A stretch of 41,504 nt of DNA from contig CANQIO010000011.1 of assembly GCA_947624065.1 (NCBI GenBank), forward strand, positions 1 to 41,504. The letters run 5' to 3'. The position numbers and the translations under genes were made by a program. The stretch is from an uncultured Oscillospiraceae bacterium (GTDB lineage Bacteria; Bacillota; Clostridia; Oscillospirales; Oscillospiraceae). This document shows positions 14,979-21,918 of this stretch, in pieces. The notes beneath the pieces were generated by a model, which saw nothing but the letters and a program-made list of their open reading frames with translations, had not been told where the DNA came from and searched no databases. Position 1 is the first letter of the stretch, and the number at the start of each line of letters is the position of its first letter.

Positions 14979-16388
14979 GTGAGCGGACGAGAACGGGCAG
15001 GCGGAGGATGGAGAAGTCTGGTGGGGGACAGGCGGTTTTACCGCCGGGCCCTGTCGGTGGCGCTGCCCATCATGCTGCAAAACGTGGTGACCAACTTCGT
15101 CAACCTGCTGGACAACGTGATGGTGGGCCAGACCGGCACCGCCTCCATGAGCGGCGTGGCGGTGGTGGGGCAGCTCTTTTTCATTTTCAACCTGATCATC
15201 TTCGGAACGGTGGCCGGACCGGGCATCTTCTGCGCCCAGTTCTGGGGCGCGCGGGACGAGCGCTCCTTCAAGGCGGCCTTCCGCTATAAGCTCATCACGA
15301 CGGCGGGCATGTGCCTGCTGTGCATGGGCGTGTTCGCCCTGTGGGGCGGGAAGCTGGCGGCGCTGTATGTCACCGGCGGCCGGGAGGAGACGGCCCAGGT
15401 GATGGGATACGCCATGGATTACCTGCGCGTGATGCTGTGGGGGATGCTGCCCTTCGCCGTGGCCCAGGCCTTCGCCACCACGCTGCGGGAGGCGGATCGG
15501 TCCACGGTGCCCATGGTCGCGTCCTGGGCGGCGGTGGCCGTGAATCTGGCGCTGAACTGGTTGCTGATCTTCGGCAAGCTGGGGGCGCCGGCCATGGGCG
15601 TGCGGGGCGCCGCCGTCGCCACGGTGATCTCCCGGTTCACCGAGGCGGCCATCAACATCCTCTGGAGCGTCCGCCACCGGGACGAGGTGCTGTTCACCCG
15701 GCGGATGCTGGAGGGGGCGCCCATGAGCGGGGCCATGTTCTGGGACATCACCCGCCGGAGCATCCCCCTGACCCTCAACGAGACCTTTTGGTGCCTGGGC
15801 ACGGCCGCGCTGACCCAGATCTACTCCACCAGGGGCATCGCCGTGATGGCGGCGATGAACATCTCCTACGTGCTGTTCGACCTGTTCACGGCGGCTGCCT
15901 TCAGCCTGGGCAGCGCCATCGGCATCATCGTGGGCCAGCTGCTGGGCGCGGGCCAGACGGAGCAGGCGGTGGATACGGACCGGAAGCTGCTGGCGCTGGA
16001 GGTGGCCATCGCGGCGGTGATCGCGCTGGTCATGGCCGCCATCAGCGGGCTGTTCCCAAGGCTCTACAACACCACCGACGAGGTGCGCGCCATCGCCGGG
16101 AGCGTGATCTGCGTGATGGCGGCGCTGCTGCCGCCGGAGTGCTTCACCAACGGCTGCTACTTCACCATGCGCTGCGGCGGGAAAACGGTGGTGACGTTCC
16201 TGTTCGACAGCTGCTTCACCTGGGCGGTGAACGTGCCGGCGGCCTGGCTGCTGGCCCACAAGACCGGCCTGGGGATCGTGGCGGTCTACGCCCTGGCGGG
16301 GTGCGTGGTGTTCATCAAGGACGCCGTGGGGGCCTGGCTGGTCCACAAGCGGTACTGGGTCAACACCCTGTCGGCAAAGGGCTCGTAA
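14979..16388 (+). CDS. MATE family efflux transporter
   Basis: This is a 469-residue integral membrane protein with about 12 hydrophobic segments in two related halves, each opening in MATE style. The first has LSVALPIMLQNVVTNFVNLLDNVMVG, written here only to mark the P-x-n-NxxDxxMVG signature at residues about 28-50. MATE proteins expel cationic compounds or metabolites in exchange for Na+ or H+; the substrate cannot be read from sequence. The start is GTG 14979, 8 nt after AGAAAGGAGG. It has its own strong promoter and is not linked to a regulator, so it may be constitutively expressed. It is divergent from the secreted peptidase. Confidence 0.93.
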   Translation: MSGRERAGGGWRSLVGDRRFYRRALSVALPIMLQNVVTNFVNLLDNVMVGQTGTASMSGVAVVGQLFFIFNLIIFGTVAGPGIFCAQFWGARDERSFKAAFRYKLITTAGMCLLCMGVFALWGGKLAALYVTGGREETAQVMGYAMDYLRVMLWGMLPFAVAQAFATTLREADRSTVPMVASWAAVAVNLALNWLLIFGKLGAPAMGVRGAAVATVISRFTEAAINILWSVRHRDEVLFTRRMLEGAPMSGAMFWDITRRSIPLTLNETFWCLGTAALTQIYSTRGIAVMAAMNISYVLFDLFTAAAFSLGSAIGIIVGQLLGAGQTEQAVDTDRKLLALEVAIAAVIALVMAAISGLFPRLYNTTDEVRAIAGSVICVMAALLPPECFTNGCYFTMRCGGKTVVTFLFDSCFTWAVNVPAAWLLAHKTGLGIVAVYALAGCVVFIKDAVGAWLVHKRYWVNTLSAKGS

Positions 16389-16437
16389 CAAAAGTTTTTA
16401 ATTTCTAAATCATTTTTTAAAAATTGGGTTTCATGCG

Positions 16438-16466
16438 TTGACAAGCGTAGATTTTGATGATAGAAT
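16438..16466 (+). promoter_or_regulatory. Promoter of the surface-protein gene
   Basis: TTGACA (16438-16443) and TAGAAT (16461-16466) are 17 nt apart in an AT-rich intergenic stretch (16389-16549). They are followed by an mRNA leader of about 77 nt. Confidence 0.75.
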
Positions 16467-16549
16467 TGTAACCGAATCCGTTTGGAAATAACAATAAATA
16501 ACAAAAAGATTACACTGGCCTGCAAATACGGATTGGAGGTACACAATCA

Positions 16550-18661
16550 ATGAGAAAGACATGGATCACTCTGGTCGTAGTGGGCATCCTGCTGTGCCTG
16601 TTCGCCAGCCTTGGCCTGACCGCCAGCGCTGCGGAGGGAGAGAACCCGGTCACCCTGGTGGCCACCAGCGGCTGCCCCCTGACGGAGGACCAGATCGCCG
16701 CTCTGAAGAGCGGCAACCCGAATGTCGTCGTGCTGGACGTCGCGCCCGGCGACGGCGAGCATCCCGGCTATGACATCCTGTTCAAGGGCAACAAGCCCGA
16801 CCCGGCGCCCGAGGCCGTGGAAGGGGCTCCCGCCGTCCTGTACGGCGGCGAGCTGTATCCCATCCAGCCCATCGACGGAGCTGATCCGGACGACTGCATC
16901 ATCCTGGTCGGCGTGACCCGGGAAACGGATCTCAATGGTGTGGGCGAAGCCATCGCGGCGCTGAACGTGAGCGGCACCCTGGTGGCTGTGGGGTCCTATG
17001 ACGGGCTGTCGACGGTGGATATGTACGGCATCGATACGTTCCTGACGACCGATGTGCCCGAGGGTGCCTCGAGCAGAGTGCAGATCATTGACCTGAGCAA
17101 GCAGGACCCGATCAACGGCGCGCAGATGGTCCAGCTGACCCTTGACGGAAACGACGGCGTGACCGCCGTGGTGGCCCCCATCGCGGGCGGCGCCCCGGAG
17201 GGACCCACCGCTGAGCCCACTGATGAGCCGACGGCGGAACCCACCGCGGAGCCCACTGTCGAACCGACGGCGGAGCCCACCGCAGAGCCCACTGCCGAAC
17301 CGACGGCGGAGCCCACCGCGGAACCCACCGCCGAGCCCTCTCCGGAGGCCGTGGTCTACACGGTGACCTACAAGGCCGGCGACGGCCAGGGCGACGACGT
17401 GGTGGTGCAGGTGCAGCAGGACGGCACCATCCAGCTGCCGGACTGCGCTTTCCTGGCCCCCGAGGGCTATGAGTTCGAGGGCTGGAACATCGGCGGCGTG
17501 CTCTATCCCGCTGCCAGCGGCTTCGTGGTGACGGCGGACATGGAGGTCGTGGCTTCCTACAAGGTGCTGCCGACCCCCGAGCCCTCCACCGAGCCCACCC
17601 CTGTGATCTATGTCATCACCTATATGTCCGGCGACGGCCAGGGCGATCCCATCCCTGTCCAGGTCTCCGGCGAGGCCCCCACGATCAAGCTCAATGACTG
17701 CGCCTTTATGGCGCCGGAGGGGCAGACCTTCGTCGGCTGGGAGATCGCCGGCGCCGTCTATCCCGCCCAGAGCGACTTCATCCTGACCGGAAGCGTGGAC
17801 GCGGTGGCCAAGTATGAAGTCACCGACACCTCGGACGCTCCTTCCGTCACCGAGCCCAAGTCCGCCGGCATCCAGAGCACCGAGCCGCTGACCTGGAAGC
17901 TCGGCGGGGACAATACCGTACACGTGTCCTTCTCCAACGCCAAGGTGAGCTCCGTGAAGATCACCGGCAACGGCACCGAGACCGTGCTGACCAACGGCGG
18001 ACAGTATATCACCCTGGACGAGGGCAAGACCGTTGTCTTCAACGCCGGGCTGGAGGCCTTCGGCACCGGCGCGTATTTGCTGACCTTCAATTTCGAGCCT
18101 GACACCGACGGCGGGACCTTTACCGAGGAGAACCTGACCCTCAACATCGCCTCGGCCGAGACCCAGCAGACCCAGGAGGAAGTCAAGAATTGGAAGGACC
18201 GGAACCAAGAGTGGTCCGTCACCTTTGACAAGATCCCCCAGAGCGTGGATGTCAACTACAACACCGCCGATCCCAACAACCCTGACTGGCGCGCCCGCCG
18301 GGTGAACGACGAGTACCGCATTTACGGCAACAGCGTGATCTTCATGCCCGGCATGGTCAACAAGGGCAGCACCGCCGCCGACTGGGGCAACGGCAGATAC
18401 CAGTTCCGGGTGACCTTCACCGACGGCACCAGCGAGGTGTTCTATGTGCTGGTGGAGGGGACGCTGCCGACCTATACGCCTACCCCCGCGCCCACCGCTA
18501 CGCCGGCGCCCACTCCCGCGCCTACGCAGCCGCCGGTGGCCGGCGCTCCCGCGACCGGCGACAGCACGCCCATTGCCACTTATGTGATCGTGCTGGTGGT
18601 GCTGCTGGTGGTGCTGGTGGCCGTTATCATCATCATCGTCAAGCAGAAGAAGAGAAAGTAA
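16550..18661 (+). CDS. Cell-surface protein with EPTA stalk, two InlB-like repeats and a sorting-signal-like tail
   Basis: This 703-residue exported protein is of unknown role. Order of parts: a signal peptide (about 1-28, ending TASAAEG); a globular region to about 215; a low-complexity stalk of EPTA repeats (about 219-265); two related 60-residue beta-rich modules of the Listeria-Bacteroides/InlB type (about 268-335 and 350-415, each with GDGQGD and a GYEFEGW- or GQTFVGW-like core); a further beta-rich region; a short proline-threonine stalk; and a C-terminal tail of APATGD, about 20 hydrophobic residues and KQKKRK. That tail resembles an LPxTG-type sorting signal with a variant motif, so it is probably wall- or membrane-anchored. 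GGAGG lies 10 nt before the ATG. No sortase gene is nearby. Confidence 0.85.
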   Translation: MRKTWITLVVVGILLCLFASLGLTASAAEGENPVTLVATSGCPLTEDQIAALKSGNPNVVVLDVAPGDGEHPGYDILFKGNKPDPAPEAVEGAPAVLYGGELYPIQPIDGADPDDCIILVGVTRETDLNGVGEAIAALNVSGTLVAVGSYDGLSTVDMYGIDTFLTTDVPEGASSRVQIIDLSKQDPINGAQMVQLTLDGNDGVTAVVAPIAGGAPEGPTAEPTDEPTAEPTAEPTVEPTAEPTAEPTAEPTAEPTAEPTAEPSPEAVVYTVTYKAGDGQGDDVVVQVQQDGTIQLPDCAFLAPEGYEFEGWNIGGVLYPAASGFVVTADMEVVASYKVLPTPEPSTEPTPVIYVITYMSGDGQGDPIPVQVSGEAPTIKLNDCAFMAPEGQTFVGWEIAGAVYPAQSDFILTGSVDAVAKYEVTDTSDAPSVTEPKSAGIQSTEPLTWKLGGDNTVHVSFSNAKVSSVKITGNGTETVLTNGGQYITLDEGKTVVFNAGLEAFGTGAYLLTFNFEPDTDGGTFTEENLTLNIASAETQQTQEEVKNWKDRNQEWSVTFDKIPQSVDVNYNTADPNNPDWRARRVNDEYRIYGNSVIFMPGMVNKGSTAADWGNGRYQFRVTFTDGTSEVFYVLVEGTLPTYTPTPAPTATPAPTPAPTQPPVAGAPATGDSTPIATYVIVLVVLLVVLVAVIIIIVKQKKRK
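17205..17345 (+). repeat. Tandem coding repeat (EPTA stalk)
   Basis: A 12-bp coding unit for Glu-Pro-Thr-Ala is repeated about 11 times, with single variants (DEPT, VEPT). Synonymous codons alternate (GCG/GCC/GCA for Ala, GAG/GAA for Glu), so the repeat has drifted at the DNA level. Length changes by slippage are plausible. Confidence 0.85.
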
Positions 18662-18683
18662 GCGCCCCCGCGCGCTATGAGCC

Positions 18684-18711
18684 AAGGGCCGTGGTCATCC
18701 ACGGCCCTTTT
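18684..18711 (+). terminator. Terminator after the surface-protein gene
   Basis: AAGGGCCGTGG pairs with CCACGGCCCTT around a TCAT loop and is followed by TTG. It lies between the surface-protein gene and the next gene. Confidence 0.85.
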
Positions 18712-18740
18712 GCAGACAGTCCTCGGAAGGTGGTGCCCAC

Positions 18741-20384
18741 GTGTCCCGCAGAACCCTACGATATTTCCGCCGAGCGATGGCGGCGCTCATCCTGTGCGCC
18801 ATGGCGCTGGGGCTGACCGGCTGCGGCTCCGACGACCCGGAGCCGGCCAGGGCCCATCAGGGGGAGAGCTTCCGCATCGCGGTGGCCAAGAGACCGGATA
18901 GCCTGAATCCCTTCACGGCCGCCGACCGGATATCGGAGGAGTTTTTTCTGCTGGTCTATGACCCGCTGTGGCGGCTGAACGCGGCCGGGGAGCCGGTGAA
19001 CTGCCTGGTGGAGGACTGGAGCATGTCCAGCGACCAGCTGACGTGGACCATCCGGCTGCGCCGGGACGTGTCCTTCTCCAACGGCACGCCCCTGACGTCA
19101 CGGGACGTAAAGTTCAGCTATGAGGAGCTGGACCGGTACGACACCGTCTATGCCGACTATTTCGAGGGCATCACCGCCATCACCTGCCCGGACGACTACA
19201 CCGTGGTCATCAGCACCTCCTCTCTGAAGGGGGACATGCTCTACGCGCAGGTGCCCATCCTGCCCCGGAGCATTTGGAGCGACTACAACAGCGCGGGCTA
19301 CGACACCTTTGACAACGAGCAGATGATCGGCTCCGGGCCGTTCACGCGCCTGCTGGCGGACACCGGCCCCCAGGAGGAGAGCTGGGTGTTCCAGGCCCGG
19401 GAGAATTACTTCGGCGGCAGCCCCCAGGTGGGGGAGGTCCGGTTCATATACTATGCCACCGAGGCCAACGCCGGCCGCGCCCTCTCCATCGGGGACGTGG
19501 ACGCCGCCGTGGGCCTGTCGGACGTGCAGCTGACGACCCTGGAGGGCGTCCCCGGCGTGCAGATCATCCAGACCTATCTGCCCGGCTCGCAGATATGGGC
19601 CCTGGCGTTCAATACCCGCGACAGCGTGTTCAGCGACACCAGCCTCCGGCAGATGGTGGACTACTGCGTGGACAGGGACAGGATATTGTCCATGTCCTCC
19701 GGCACCTCCGGCATGGCCGGGAGCGTCTGGGCCAGCCCGGGAACGGATTATTTCCATCAGGTGTACGCGCCGCGCTCCTTCAACCAGGAGACCTCCCGGT
19801 CCGTGCTGTACTCCAAGGGCTACAGCGACGTGGACCAGGACGGCCACCTGGAATTCGTGGGCAGCTATGAGGACCTGGTGCTGCGGCTGTATACCAGCAC
19901 CCAGGACGACTGGTCGTCCACGGCCGCCACGGTGCTCATCGAGGACCTGGGGGAGCTGGGCGTACAGGTCACATGGAACACCACCAACGGAGACGTGACC
20001 GATGTCTGCGGACCGAAGGACGACTGGGACATGTGCCTGCTGTCCATGCGGGGCAACGCCGACCCGGTGATCGCGGGCATGCCCTTCCGCAGCTCCGACA
20101 GGGGCCTCACCGGCTGGAGCAACAGCACCTATGACCAGACCTTCGCCCAGATGCAGACGACGCTGGACCGGGTGGCGGTCAACGGCCTGGCCGGGCAGCT
20201 CCAGCAGCTGGTCTATGACGAGAGCCCGGTCCTGATCCTGGGCTATTACAGCGACATCCAGGCCCTGCGCACCGACCGCTGGGAGGGCTTTGACGAGGTC
20301 CTCGCCGCCGCCGGCGGCCTGTTTGGCATCGGCAGCGTGGACGCCTATATGGCGATCCGCCCCGTTGAATCGGAAGCATCGTGA
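18741..20384 (+). CDS. Family 5 solute-binding lipoprotein (peptide ABC transporter type)
   Basis: This is a 547-residue lipoprotein of the DppA/OppA class. The signal sequence ends in a lipobox, LGLTGC, with the lipidated Cys at residue 28. The mature part opens with the family pattern (RPDSLNPFTA, then YDPLWRLN and LVEDWSMSSD) and has the usual LRRDVSFSNGTPLTSRDVKFSYE block. Proteins of this family deliver peptides, nickel or other solutes to ABC importers. No permease or ATPase gene is adjacent, so its partner is elsewhere, or it works as a sensor. GTG 18741 follows GGAAGGTGG. It is followed after 13 nt by the aminotransferase, with which it is probably co-transcribed. Confidence 0.9.
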   Translation: MSRRTLRYFRRAMAALILCAMALGLTGCGSDDPEPARAHQGESFRIAVAKRPDSLNPFTAADRISEEFFLLVYDPLWRLNAAGEPVNCLVEDWSMSSDQLTWTIRLRRDVSFSNGTPLTSRDVKFSYEELDRYDTVYADYFEGITAITCPDDYTVVISTSSLKGDMLYAQVPILPRSIWSDYNSAGYDTFDNEQMIGSGPFTRLLADTGPQEESWVFQARENYFGGSPQVGEVRFIYYATEANAGRALSIGDVDAAVGLSDVQLTTLEGVPGVQIIQTYLPGSQIWALAFNTRDSVFSDTSLRQMVDYCVDRDRILSMSSGTSGMAGSVWASPGTDYFHQVYAPRSFNQETSRSVLYSKGYSDVDQDGHLEFVGSYEDLVLRLYTSTQDDWSSTAATVLIEDLGELGVQVTWNTTNGDVTDVCGPKDDWDMCLLSMRGNADPVIAGMPFRSSDRGLTGWSNSTYDQTFAQMQTTLDRVAVNGLAGQLQQLVYDESPVLILGYYSDIQALRTDRWEGFDEVLAAAGGLFGIGSVDAYMAIRPVESEAS

Positions 20385-20397
20385 AGGAGGAGCGACC

Positions 20398-21534
20398 ATG
20401 GAGCTCATCATCAACAGCGCCGCCCAAAAGGAACAGCTGAGCGGCATCCGGGAGTTCACCTATCTGGTCCGGTCCACGCCGGGCGCCATCGGCTTCACCC
20501 TGGGGGAGCCGGATCTGAACACCCCCGACGCCGTCAAGGAGGCCGCCAAGGCCGCCCTGGACGACAACGACACCCATTATCCCCCCGGCAACGGCTATCC
20601 CTATACCCTGGAGGCCATCTCCGCCTACGAGGCGCGGGAGCATGGGCTGCACTATTCCCCCGACGAGGTGATCCTCACCGACGGGGCCACGGAGGGGCTG
20701 TTCGTGTCCCTGGCCACCGTGCTCAATCCCGGCGATGAGGTCATCATCCCCACGCCGGCCTTTGGCCTGTATGAGTCCCTGGTGCGGCTGCAGCGGGGCG
20801 TGCCCGTGGCGCTGCCCACGGAGCATGATCGCTTCCAGATCGACCCCACGGCCCTGGAGCGGGCCGTCACGCCCCGGACCAAGGCCGTCATCCTCACCAG
20901 CCCCAACAACCCCACCGGGTGCATCTATACCAAGGCCACCTTGGACGCGGTCCACGAGGTGCTGCGGGACAAGCCCATCTTCGTGATCTGCGACGACGTA
21001 TACCGCTCGCTGGTCTATTCCGGGGAATACCACAGCTTCTCCGAATACCAGGACATGCGGGACCGGATCATCGTGGTGCAGAGCTTTTCCAAGCCCTACG
21101 CCATGACCGGCTGGCGGCTGGGCTACCTGCTGGCGGACGCGCCGCTGCGGGAGCGGCTGCAGGTGTTCCACCAGTACTGCGTCACCTCCGCGCCGTCCTT
21201 CGTGCAGCGGGCCTGCGTGCAGGCGCTGGACACGGACGTGGCGCCGGTGCGGGCCATCTTCAAGCGGCGCAGGGACTATGTGTACGGCCGGCTCACCGCC
21301 ATGGGCTGGAAGGTCCAGGAGCCGGAGGGGGCCTTTTATATGTTCATCGACGTGTCCGGCTTCGGCCTCGACTCCAAGAGCTTTTGCAAAAAGCTGCTGG
21401 CGGAGGCGGGCGTGGGGCTCATCCCCGGCATCTTCTTCGGCACGGAGGGATATGTGCGCATGAGCTACTGCTACTCCGACGAGGAACTCAAAGAGGGGCT
21501 GGACCGGATGGAGCGGTTCCTCAAAGAGCAGTAA
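20398..21534 (+). CDS. PLP-dependent aminotransferase, class I/II
   Basis: This fold-type I aminotransferase (378 residues) resembles aspartate/aromatic aminotransferases. Visible marks are: the substrate-loop GFTLGEPDLNTPD; GATEGLF near the cofactor phosphate; SPNNPTGCIY; CDDVYRSLVY with the Asp and Tyr that hold the pyridine ring; and QSFSKPYAMTGWRLGYL with the Schiff-base lysine. Substrate cannot be assigned from sequence. AAGGAGG, overlapping the end of the lipoprotein gene, precedes ATG 20398. The pairing with a solute-binding lipoprotein suggests uptake and use of amino acids or peptides, but that is inference. Confidence 0.93.
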   Translation: MELIINSAAQKEQLSGIREFTYLVRSTPGAIGFTLGEPDLNTPDAVKEAAKAALDDNDTHYPPGNGYPYTLEAISAYEAREHGLHYSPDEVILTDGATEGLFVSLATVLNPGDEVIIPTPAFGLYESLVRLQRGVPVALPTEHDRFQIDPTALERAVTPRTKAVILTSPNNPTGCIYTKATLDAVHEVLRDKPIFVICDDVYRSLVYSGEYHSFSEYQDMRDRIIVVQSFSKPYAMTGWRLGYLLADAPLRERLQVFHQYCVTSAPSFVQRACVQALDTDVAPVRAIFKRRRDYVYGRLTAMGWKVQEPEGAFYMFIDVSGFGLDSKSFCKKLLAEAGVGLIPGIFFGTEGYVRMSYCYSDEELKEGLDRMERFLKEQ

Positions 21535-21535
21535 A

Positions 21536-21569
21536 AAAGACCGGACAGCTTCGGCTGTCCGGTCTTTTT
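21536..21569. terminator. Bidirectional terminator between the aminotransferase and ireB
   Basis: AAAAGACCGGACAGC and its complement form a long perfect stem around a TTCG tetraloop, with A and T runs on either side. Confidence 0.93.
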
Positions 21570-21578
21570 TTGTGCGCG

Positions 21579-21821
21579 TCACTTCTGCAGATAGGAGGTG
21601 ACGAGCTCCTGGAGCAGATCGTCCCGGTCCAGACGGGTGATCAGAGCCCGCGCGTTGTTGTAGTTGGTGATGTAGGTGGGGTCCTCGGAAAGGATGTAGC
21701 CAACGATCTGGTTGATGGGGTTGTAGCCCTTCACCAGCAGAGCGCTGTATACGCTGGACATGATCTCGCGGATCTCGGCGCTGTGGTCAAGGACCTTGAA
21801 CTTGCGGGTGGATTCTTCCAT
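21579..21821 (-). CDS. ireB: IreB family regulatory phosphoprotein
   Basis: IreB (UPF0297/DUF965) is a small dimeric protein. In Enterococcus faecalis it is phosphorylated by the PASTA kinase IreK and affects cephalosporin tolerance. This 80-residue copy has the family core VKGYNPINQIVGYILSEDP and the RDDLLQELVTSYLQK ending. Phosphorylation in Enterococcus is on N-terminal threonines; here Ser4 and Thr5 are the nearest candidates. In many Firmicutes it sits with alaS and ruvX, but here it is alone beside pheT, with its own promoter. A good AAAGGAGGG ribosome binding site precedes the ATG. Confidence 0.93.
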   Translation of the reverse strand: MEESTRKFKVLDHSAEIREIMSSVYSALLVKGYNPINQIVGYILSEDPTYITNYNNARALITRLDRDDLLQELVTSYLQK

Positions 21822-21861
21822 GTTTCGTCCCTCCTTTGTCAGTGGATTGTCTTATACTGTA

Positions 21862-21870
21862 ATTATAACA
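21862..21870 (-). promoter_or_regulatory. Extended -10 promoter of ireB
   Basis: On the minus strand TGTTATAAT (TGn plus TATAAT) lies about 41 nt before the start codon. No good -35 is seen at 16-18 nt, consistent with an extended -10 promoter. Confidence 0.5.
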
Positions 21871-21918
21871 CACTTGCCCGGCGGCAGATGTTACAAATGT
21901 ATTAAGAATATTTACGCT

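Noticed and set aside
17205-17345. CRISPR-like array
   Set aside because: The repeats are in-frame 12-bp coding units for a protein stalk, with no spacers.
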